Assembly (NCBI GenBank): GCA_902773045.1
Contig: CACYDE010000312.1
Span: forward strand, 1 to 5,094
Source of the DNA: an uncultured Ruminococcus sp.
GTDB lineage: Bacteria > Bacillota > Clostridia > Oscillospirales > Acutalibacteraceae
Reading direction: 5' to 3'
DNA length: 5,094 nucleotides
Below the pieces are notes generated by a model. It was not told the origin of the DNA. It did no database searches and saw only the letters and a list, made by a program, of their open reading frames with translations. Shown in pieces: positions 1 through 4,968 of the stretch. Each line of letters starts with the position of its first letter. Position 1 is the stretch's first letter. A program made the translations under genes and the position numbers.

Positions 1-1205
1 TCGGAGCAAACATCTTTCAATATCTGATAAAGCATAATTCCTGTGGCATTTCCGATTACCGCTCCCAGTACGGGTACGGGAATTAACGCTTGTCCTGCAA
101 TCGACGAAACCGCGCTCACTGCCGTGTCAAGGCACAGTACCTCGGAGTTTTCTATAAATTCAGTCTGAGTAAGCTTTCCTTTACGATATAGGTGAAGTTG
201 CTCGGCAACTCCGAAAGAAGCAGTAACAAGTGCGTTTGCAATGTAAGGGGGAGTCGGGGTGAAATTTGTCAGAAAATAAATACTCCACGCTCTCACATTT
301 CCCTTTCCCATTCCGATCGCTGTATGGGCATATATCTCTTTCCAGTCCGCTTCGTCAAAATCGGAAAGCTTTTTACCGGACTTGATCTTTTTCGCAACGT
401 CCATACAGAAGGTTGTTCCGCCTTCGACTACTCCGGAGATCACCGCTGCGCGAGCGCCTTCTCCGAGAGTGGGGCTGTTATCCTTGTACGCTTGACGCTG
501 CCGTTCAAGATTGATCTCTTTAAGGTGATCTTTTTCAAGCTCGAAGGTCTGAACGTATGCGCCTCTTTGGACTTCCTTGTAGCCTAATATCGACGGCTCT
601 ATATTTTCCAATGGGATATCGCCCTGCTCAAAAAACGCGTGTACCTCTTTCCATTGCTTCAATGAAAACTCGCCAGTAGCAGTCGGCATTTTATTCGCTT
701 CTTCCTTCGATATTGAAAGTAGATAACGTATATTCTCGTAATGATCGGAGGGTATCTGGTAAACACCCCCGTTGCTGACATAATCGGGATATTTTTCAAG
801 ATGATTTCGTATCGCCTGCAAAGAAAGGTGGTTGCCGTAATTCACAAACTTCTGCTGTATCATTACAGTGCCGCGTCTAAGGTCGTCCGGTCCGTTGTCA
901 TTTATCCATTTGTAGACAGGCAGCTCGCCTTTGATCTGATTTCTTGCGTTTCCGATACCGCATTCTGCAACTTCTGCGATAAATCCGTGCATTCCCGTTT
1001 TGCCGCCGCGTCCGCTGCCGTTGTTCACTATATCACGGCTGATGGTCGTAAGCGTTTCTTTAATGGTAGTCATTGCAGCAATAAGGTTTTCCTGCTCATT
1101 TGAAAGGGCTGCTTGTAATCTTTCAAGACGAACTCCATTGAGATAATTTATCCACGAAGCAACCGCCTGCTCCTGAGTGCTTTTTACTATCTTCCCGACA
1201 TTCAT
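1..1205 (-). CDS. Uncharacterised membrane-associated protein with possible PD-(D/E)xK-like domain (3'-truncated by window edge)
   Basis: An open frame runs on the minus strand from ATG at 1205 to the left edge with no stop: 401 codons plus two bases, so the C-terminus is missing. A strong AAGGAG (1215-1220) sits nine bases before the ATG, and the gene starts four bases after the stop of the zinc-ribbon gene. Residues 1-60 are helical. Residues 71-156 carry GMHGFIAEVAE (71-81), GPDDLRRG (105-112), IQQKF (116-120) and YQIPSDHY (149-156). An acidic helix, then PD, then QxK after nine residues, resembles a PD-(D/E)xK nuclease core with Gln in place of Asp/Glu. The region 200-240 is charged and helical. 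Small and hydrophobic residues at 250-268 and a Gly/Ala/Val/Ile-rich stretch at 361-398 look like glycine-zipper membrane helices. The reading frame and start are seen directly. The nuclease-like fold is inferred from motifs only, and no experimental function is known to me. It could instead be a structural or pore-forming partner of the upstream gene. Confidence 0.85.
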   Translation of the reverse strand, partial: MNVGKIVKSTQEQAVASWINYLNGVRLERLQAALSNEQENLIAAMTTIKETLTTISRDIVNNGSGRGGKTGMHGFIAEVAECGIGNARNQIKGELPVYKWINDNGPDDLRRGTVMIQQKFVNYGNHLSLQAIRNHLEKYPDYVSNGGVYQIPSDHYENIRYLLSISKEEANKMPTATGEFSLKQWKEVHAFFEQGDIPLENIEPSILGYKEVQRGAYVQTFELEKDHLKEINLERQRQAYKDNSPTLGEGARAAVISGVVEGGTTFCMDVAKKIKSGKKLSDFDEADWKEIYAHTAIGMGKGNVRAWSIYFLTNFTPTPPYIANALVTASFGVAEQLHLYRKGKLTQTEFIENSEVLCLDTAVSAVSSIAGQALIPVPVLGAVIGNATGIMLYQILKDVCS

Positions 1206-1209
1206 ACTG

Positions 1210-2775
1210 TCACACTCCTTCTCCGAGTGACCGTGCCAAAGCTTTCGCATTGTTTACGATAGTGCCGAGAAGCATCTGCCCGTCCTCCGGAATATCAGTA
1301 AAGCTCTTGCCGAAGTAAATCATTGCCGATGTGTACTGCCCGTTCAAGCCCGTGCGGATTCCGTCGGTCTTATCCAGCAAAGCGGAAAGCCTGCTGTCCG
1401 TTTCCTTTAGATGTTCGGTGTTTTTCAGCACAGATTCGATCTCCGACTTTTTCTCCTTGTCGAGTTTGATCTTCTTGTTTGCGAAGAGAACTACGGAGGT
1501 CAGCAGCGTTGCCCCTGCTATGCTCCAGCCGACAGGACCGGCAAGTTCAAGAAGTGCTTCTCCGGCTGCCATTCCACTTCCACCGGCAGCAAGCGCACCG
1601 CCGCCAAGCCACGCCAATGCCGCGCTCTGTGCCGCCGCACCGGAGAGCGTTGAAATAGCTGTTCCCGTCGAAGCCGTTCCGAAAGTAGTCGCTATCCACA
1701 TAGCCGCACTCGGCGCAAGCGAAACTACAGCCACACCGCCGGCAACGCCTGCGCCCGCACCGACAGCAGACCTCTGAGCCGCTGCAAGCTCCTCTCTCGC
1801 AAAATCGCATACATCTCTGAATTCTTTTTTGCTAAGGTTAATTTCGGCTATATCCGAATCAAACTCTTTTGGGTGATTCGCAATGCTGTTGATAAGATTT
1901 TCGACATTGTCGAGCAGATCTATCGCACGCTCGCGCTGATTGAACAGCTTTGTTCCGTGGTCGTTCATAACGGTATATTCCGCGTTGTATGCCGTGACCA
2001 CTTGTTTCAGACGATCGTCAAGGGAGTCCTTTTTCTTATCCGTCTTATCGGGCGCGCTTTTTTCGTCGGACTCAAAGCCCTCCATGCCTGCTTGTATGAT
2101 TTTCTTTTTCCGTTCTCTCTCTTCTTTGACCTCCTGCGCCTTTGCTCCGATGGCACTTGCAGCTTTTTGTGACTGTTTTGCCACTTCACCTGCGACTTTT
2201 TTTGAATGCTTCGCAACCTCACCGGCAGCTTTTTCCGCAATAGGAGTTACTTTGTCCTTTGCATCGTTCAGAGATTCCCCCACTTTAGAGCCGATCTCTT
2301 TGGCTTTTGACATTGCTTTCTTTAAACGGACTCCTCTATCTTTATTTTTATCGGAAGCATCGCCCCGGAAAATAATGTTCTTGAAAGTAACATCATTTTC
2401 ATATCCGCACTCAGTACATATCCATTTGCCGGATTTTGTATCAAATCCCCGCTGAATATTCAGATATGTGCTGCAATCATCACAAAACCAAAATACGCTG
2501 AGTTTCTTTTCCTTGTTTGTTATTGTATATTTGCAGTCGGGACATTCCCACATTTTTCGACTTGGATCGAAAAACATATTTCTGCTGCGGCAGGCAGGGC
2601 AATCCATCCAAAGCTCAACTGACGCATACATGCTTGAATCCGGCGGAATAAACTCATATTCAAACCCTTCAAACGGTGTTTTGTCACCGCAGTTTGGACA
2701 TTTTACGAACTTCCGGTACGTTGCGACCTCGTTCTCATAGCCGCATTCAGGGCAAATTACTGTTTTGGGTATCAT
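1210..2775 (-). CDS. Three-zinc-ribbon protein with amphipathic 11-residue repeats and glycine-zipper membrane domain
   Basis: This 521-residue protein has no family I can name. Residues 8-123 contain six CxxC knuckles that pair into three zinc ribbons: C8/C11 with C26/C29, C59/C62 with C78/C81, and C98/C101 with C120/C123. Residues 150-225 are lysine-, alanine- and glutamate-rich, with three tandem 11-residue repeats at 182-214. A charged linker (235-252) leads to a helical region (253-335). A Gly/Ala/Ser/Thr-rich hydrophobic region (336-432) follows, including FGTASTGTA (365-373) and GGGALAAGG (391-399), and ends with hydrophobic residues then KKIK at 434-437. The last 85 residues are soluble and helical. 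There is no signal peptide, so the ribbons are probably cytoplasmic with a membrane-inserting hairpin behind them. The start is supported by AGGAGG seven bases upstream and by a four-base ATGA overlap with the regulator gene. A sensor or scaffold that permeabilises or docks on the membrane is my inference. Confidence 0.93.
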   Translation of the reverse strand: MIPKTVICPECGYENEVATYRKFVKCPNCGDKTPFEGFEYEFIPPDSSMYASVELWMDCPACRSRNMFFDPSRKMWECPDCKYTITNKEKKLSVFWFCDDCSTYLNIQRGFDTKSGKWICTECGYENDVTFKNIIFRGDASDKNKDRGVRLKKAMSKAKEIGSKVGESLNDAKDKVTPIAEKAAGEVAKHSKKVAGEVAKQSQKAASAIGAKAQEVKEERERKKKIIQAGMEGFESDEKSAPDKTDKKKDSLDDRLKQVVTAYNAEYTVMNDHGTKLFNQRERAIDLLDNVENLINSIANHPKEFDSDIAEINLSKKEFRDVCDFAREELAAAQRSAVGAGAGVAGGVAVVSLAPSAAMWIATTFGTASTGTAISTLSGAAAQSAALAWLGGGALAAGGSGMAAGEALLELAGPVGWSIAGATLLTSVVLFANKKIKLDKEKKSEIESVLKNTEHLKETDSRLSALLDKTDGIRTGLNGQYTSAMIYFGKSFTDIPEDGQMLLGTIVNNAKALARSLGEGV

Positions 2776-3788
2776 AATATCTCCTCCTTCAAATCGCTAT
2801 AATCCTCCACCGCCAGCATCACCCACTCCCGAAACTGCTCCCTGATGTGCTCCGGCTCAACTATCCTCATTTCCGCAGGAAATTGCATAAGCCATCCCCA
2901 AAACGTAGGGCTAATCTGTACAAGAATATTCGCAGTGTATCTGTCTCCATTTTTGTTGATTATTGTTTTCTCACCGAACTTGTTGAATACAACACCTATC
3001 AGCTTTTCTTCAAATTCGATCGTGACCTTCCGCAGAATGCCGCCATACATCTTGAATGCCTGCAAGGGGTAGCTTGCCGCCTTGACGAGCGCTTTTTGGC
3101 CCTCGTCCGAGATGTCGGGAAGCAATACGGAAATATCGGAAATACGGTCGATACGGAATATCTTGATGTTGTTTTCGTACTTCTCCTCGGCGCGGTAACA
3201 GAGCAAGTAATAATCGCCGTCATTGCAGACCATCGCGAGCGGCTCTTCAAAATACGGCTTGCCGCCTTGCTTGTAAACTCGTTCACCCTTATGGTCGAGC
3301 AGGAAATATTTAAACGATATCTTCTTTTTCGTTTCTATCGCGCGTTCTACCCGATCGACCGTTTTGTATATCTCGTCATTTTTGTGCTTGATCGTGTCGA
3401 AATGAACGGCGCTTCGTTTAAGAAGCTCACCGCGGCTGCTTCCTCCGAGGTCTGCGAGCTTGTCGATAAGCTCTGCCGTCTTCTCCTCGGTGACGAACTG
3501 TGCGTTGTGGACGCAGTCCATCAGTATTTTGATCTCCGGCAGGTCGAAATCGCGCTTCTCTATCCAATAGACCATATCGTGCCCGCGCCGCCGCTTGCAG
3601 ATTTCGTAGCCATAGCTTTGCATTGCCTCTATATCGGCGTATATTGTGCGCCTGTCCGCTGTGATACCCAGCTCGCCGAGCGCTGCTATCAACTCCCGTG
3701 TGCTGATCGGACTATCCTTGTCGGCTCTACGGTGAAGTATCTCCCAGATTTTCAGCAGCTTGATCTTTTGTACTTTTATATCTGCCAT
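2772..3788 (-). CDS. WYL-domain transcriptional regulator (HTH-WYL-WCX)
   Basis: This 338-residue protein has the classic order of the family. A winged helix-turn-helix spans residues 1-75, with ITADRRTIYADIEAMQSYGY (42-61) as the recognition part. A linker follows, then a WYL domain at about 140-225 with GDYYLLCYRAE (191-201, Tyr in place of the usual Trp of W-Y-L) and FRIDRI (211-216). A C-terminal WCX-type domain covers about 250-330, with FWGWLMQFPAEMRIVEPEHI at 296-315. WYL domains are known ligand sensors, and family members control phage-defence loci and DNA-damage genes. The longest open frame starts at a TTG at 3821, but that codon lies only four bases after the -10 box, upstream of the expected transcript start. 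I chose ATG 3788, which has AAGGTGG eight bases before it. As first gene of the operon it probably regulates its own promoter and the two genes that follow. Confidence 0.95.
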   Translation of the reverse strand: MADIKVQKIKLLKIWEILHRRADKDSPISTRELIAALGELGITADRRTIYADIEAMQSYGYEICKRRRGHDMVYWIEKRDFDLPEIKILMDCVHNAQFVTEEKTAELIDKLADLGGSSRGELLKRSAVHFDTIKHKNDEIYKTVDRVERAIETKKKISFKYFLLDHKGERVYKQGGKPYFEEPLAMVCNDGDYYLLCYRAEEKYENNIKIFRIDRISDISVLLPDISDEGQKALVKAASYPLQAFKMYGGILRKVTIEFEEKLIGVVFNKFGEKTIINKNGDRYTANILVQISPTFWGWLMQFPAEMRIVEPEHIREQFREWVMLAVEDYSDLKEEIL

Positions 3789-3796
3789 ACCGCACC

Positions 3797-3803
3797 CCAC
3801 CTT
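3797..3803 (-). promoter_or_regulatory. Shine-Dalgarno site deciding the WYL gene start
   Basis: On the minus strand AAGGTGG ends eight bases before ATG 3788. No comparable site can serve the TTG at 3821, which would itself not be transcribed from the promoter at 3825-3853. The leader from the expected start (about 3818) to the ATG is about 30 bases. Confidence 0.8.
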
Positions 3804-3812
3804 TGATATACT

Positions 3813-3825
3813 TTTATACAATAAA
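3813..3825. promoter_or_regulatory. Small palindrome over the WYL operon start site
   Basis: TTTAT-ACA-ATAAA on the plus strand is a perfect inverted repeat of five bases around three, covering the expected transcription start near 3818. In AT-rich DNA such a dyad can arise by chance. It is noted because it sits next to the spacer dyad and could be a second binding site. Confidence 0.3.
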
Positions 3826-3853
3826 TTATATCATTCGAATAGTATTGTGTCAA
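3825..3853 (-). promoter_or_regulatory. Consensus sigma-A promoter of the WYL operon
   Basis: On the minus strand a perfect TTGACA (-35, at 3853-3848) and a perfect TATAAT (-10, at 3830-3825) are separated by exactly 17 bases. Transcription should begin near 3818. Such a strong core promoter in front of a regulator gene suggests that expression is normally held down by a repressor, plausibly the WYL protein itself. Confidence 0.88.
3828..3845. promoter_or_regulatory. Candidate operator: 18-bp dyad in the WYL promoter spacer
   Basis: The core ATTCGAAT (3833-3840) is a perfect palindrome. After two unmatched bases on each side the symmetry resumes with ATA (3828-3830) and TAT (3843-3845). The dyad fills the space between the -10 and -35 boxes, where a bound dimer would block RNA polymerase. 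Assigning it to the WYL protein is an inference. Confidence 0.5.
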
Positions 3854-3904
3854 CTTTCAACAGTACAAAAACAATGACTTGGGAAAATTTTGCTTTGGAA
3901 AAAA

Positions 3905-4378
3905 TCACTCCGTTTGGGGAAGGTTGATAACTCTTGCACCGTTCTTCTCCGCATACTTAAACGATTGATATGCGCCGCCGCTTTTCTTGACAACATAGAA
4001 TACACATAGATCGGAACGGTCGATCATTGCTCGGTTGCGTATCTGAATTGCGGCTTTTGGGTGAGCCTGCGCCGATTGCTCGCATATCTCAACAGAATCA
4101 TAGTAGCTGTCATAGCTCTTTTGGTTACGGATATAATCCGCTTTAATATAGGGCATTACCCAAGTGAGTGAGCAATTACCCGCATTATGATTCTTTTTGT
4201 ATCTGATAACAGACGATGAAACGATCTGATCGAAATCGCCTTCACGACCGACAAGGAACTCTACAAACTCGTGCTTATTGACCACATCGGCGATAATTCT
4301 TTCAACCGCGATCTCTGCCGATCTAAAGTCGTCAATTACTCTGTGACCGAAAAAGCAAACTGTATAAACCGAAAACAT
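3905..4378 (-). CDS. SLOG-fold protein, DUF1273/YpsA-like
   Basis: This 157-residue protein fits the SLOG (DprA/LOG-like Rossmann) superfamily. It begins with a beta strand and VCFFGHR (7-13), the motif typical of DUF1273/YpsA-type members. GREGDFDQIVSSSV (44-57) matches the Gly-rich loop and following helix. RNRAMIDRSDLCVFYV (114-129) and SGGAYQSFKYAEKNGARVINL (133-153) match the second half of the nucleotide-binding fold. Length is typical for a complete single-domain member, and there is no signal peptide or membrane segment. SLOG domains are proposed to bind or process nucleotide-derived ligands, but the activity of this subgroup is not established. The start has GGAGAG (4385-4390) six bases upstream. 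The gene is divergent from the XRE regulator, whose candidate operators overlap its promoter, so it is probably that regulator's target. Confidence 0.88.
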   Translation of the reverse strand: MFSVYTVCFFGHRVIDDFRSAEIAVERIIADVVNKHEFVEFLVGREGDFDQIVSSSVIRYKKNHNAGNCSLTWVMPYIKADYIRNQKSYDSYYDSVEICEQSAQAHPKAAIQIRNRAMIDRSDLCVFYVVKKSGGAYQSFKYAEKNGARVINLPQTE

Positions 4379-4409
4379 ACAAATCTCTCCATTATGGGAT
4401 ATATCGTAA

Positions 4410-4438
4410 ATTATAACACATTATTCTAATAATTGCGA
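4410..4438 (-). promoter_or_regulatory. Promoter of the SLOG gene
   Basis: On the minus strand a perfect TATAAT (4415-4410) is preceded by TGT, giving an extended -10. The hexamer 17 bases upstream (4438-4433, TCGCAA) is a poor -35, which an extended -10 can compensate for. The expected start is near 4403, inside an operator-like box (4397-4406). Confidence 0.7.
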
Positions 4439-4446
4439 TATATCCC

Positions 4447-4475
4447 ACACGATTTATCGCACATTTTTGTAGAAT
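4447..4475 (+). promoter_or_regulatory. Probable promoter of the XRE regulator gene
   Basis: TAGAAT at 4470-4475 is a fair -10 box. The -35 region 17 bases upstream (4447-4452) is a weak match and overlaps an operator-like box. The expected start is near 4482, at the edge of another box (4483-4492). The arrangement mirrors the divergent SLOG promoter. Confidence 0.5.
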
Positions 4476-4507
4476 GAATTTACGATAAATCGCAAGGGAG
4501 AACGGAT

Positions 4508-4750
4508 ATGAAAACAAAAGAAGCCGTAGCACAGCGGATAATCGAACTGTGCGGCGAGAGAAATATTGCCATTAATGCGCTTGCAAACATTTCGGGCGTG
4601 TCGCCGTCAACGTTATACAGTATGCTCAATCAAAAGAGCCAAAACCCCGGCGTTGTTTCGATCAAGAAGATCTGCGACGGTTTGGAGATCACCGTCAGGG
4701 AGTTTTTTGACAGCCCACTGTTTGATGACAGGGAGCAGGAGATAAAATAA
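4508..4750 (+). CDS. Small XRE/Cro-CI family helix-turn-helix regulator
   Basis: This 80-residue protein is a single HTH_3-type domain. Helix 1 is EAVAQRIIELCGERN (5-19). The helix-turn-helix is INALANISGVSPSTLYSMLN (22-41), followed by NPGVVSIKKICDGLEITVREFF (46-67), the usual helices 4 and 5 of the Cro/CI fold. The acidic tail is short and there is no separate ligand or protease domain, so it resembles small autoregulating repressors of mobile elements and Clostridia. The start has AAGGGAG seven bases before the ATG. It faces away from the SLOG gene across a symmetrical set of boxes, which suggests that it represses both promoters. A terminator follows directly, so it is probably monocistronic. 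Confidence 0.93.
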   Translation: MKTKEAVAQRIIELCGERNIAINALANISGVSPSTLYSMLNQKSQNPGVVSIKKICDGLEITVREFFDSPLFDDREQEIK

Positions 4751-4801
4751 GCGTGCAGGCAGGTGATGATCTGCTTACACGCTTTTGTTGTTATTTTGTT
4801 T
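4751..4801 (+). terminator. Rho-independent terminator of the XRE gene
   Basis: GCGTG (4751-4755) pairs with CACGC (4778-4782). After one mismatch the stem continues through GGCAG (4758-4762) and CTGCT (4771-4775), leaving an eight-base loop. TTTT and a T-rich run to about 4801 follow. The stem begins at the first base after the stop codon. Confidence 0.85.
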
Positions 4802-4807
4802 TAGTGA

Positions 4808-4968
4808 GGACTTGTTTAAAAAATAGCAAAGTGACCGGATATTTCGCTCAGTCGAGGTGATTTCAAGGAAAAAAGAGTAGGAATACTGACGTATTCCGAG
4901 CATTTGGAACGCTGCAGATCACCCGCATTAGCAGAAAGAGACAATTGCTTTGATTTTTCAAACAGCCC
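4808..4968. repeat. MITE-like repeat with imperfect terminal inverted repeats
   Basis: The left end GGACTTGTTTAAAAAAT (4808-4824) and the reverse complement of the right end, GGGCTGTTTGAAAAAT (4953-4968), match closely with one gap. The similarity continues into AGCAA further in on both sides. The interior is palindromic: GGTGAT (4856-4861) pairs with ATCACC (4918-4923), enclosing a perfect hairpin GGAATAC-TGAC-GTATTCC (4880-4897). I see no coding frame and no clean target-site duplication. The structure suggests a non-autonomous transposable repeat or a structured intergenic element. It resembles interspersed repeats I associate with Ruminococcaceae, but I cannot check copy number here. Confidence 0.55.

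Larger units (their letters stand above)
3789..3904. other. Intergenic region between SLOG gene and WYL operon, no clear terminator
   Basis: The 116 bases between the SLOG stop (3905) and the WYL start (3788) hold the operon promoter and its dyads. After the SLOG stop the minus strand has six T residues and then AT-rich sequence, but I find no GC-rich stem before them. Read-through from the SLOG gene into the operon, which lies on the same strand, is therefore possible. Confidence 0.5.
4395..4494. promoter_or_regulatory. Four-box operator array between divergent SLOG and XRE genes
   Basis: Four related near-palindromes share the pattern sGATwwATCs: GGATATATCG (4397-4406), CGATATATCC (4436-4445), CGATTTATCG (4450-4459) and CGATAAATCG (4483-4492). 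The outer two sit over the expected start sites and the inner two over the -35 regions of the two promoters. Two inverted repeats tie them together: 12 of 12 bases between 4395-4406 and 4436-4447, and 15 of 17 between 4396-4412 and 4477-4493. The adjacent XRE protein is the likely ligand, by analogy with Cro/CI-type autoregulation. Confidence 0.75.

Noticed and set aside
192..587. Plus-strand open frame of 131 codons near the left edge
   Set aside because: It is antisense to the continuous 401-codon minus-strand frame, which has operon spacing, a strong ribosome site and coherent motifs. The plus-strand frame has none of these.
741..1103. Plus-strand open frame of 120 codons
   Set aside because: Antisense to the same truncated minus-strand gene, with no ribosome site or recognisable domain.
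1331..2455. Several plus-strand open frames (80 to 171 codons) opposite the zinc-ribbon gene
   Set aside because: Their Ala/Pro/Ser- or Phe/Leu/Ser-rich translations are complements of the Gly/Ala-rich and Lys/Ala/Glu-rich parts of the real protein. They are low-complexity shadows.
2847..3806. Long plus-strand open frame of 319 codons opposite the WYL gene
   Set aside because: It lies antisense to an unmistakable WYL regulator in the strand with matching domains, promoter and Shine-Dalgarno. Its translation has no recognisable domain and is a shadow of the real gene.
3789..3821. TTG-initiated 11-residue N-terminal extension of the WYL protein
   Set aside because: The TTG lies four bases after the -10 box, before the expected transcription start, and has no ribosome site. 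The family normally begins close to the winged-helix domain.
4395..4447. The 12-base perfect inverted repeat as a transcription terminator or riboswitch stem
   Set aside because: The spacer holds a promoter, no T-run follows the stem, and the arms belong to a set of four related boxes. An operator explanation is better.
4395..4494. The four repeated boxes as a CRISPR array or replication iterons
   Set aside because: Units are only 10 bases, in mixed orientation with unequal spacing, and there are no cas or replication genes. Their fit to the two promoters points to operators.
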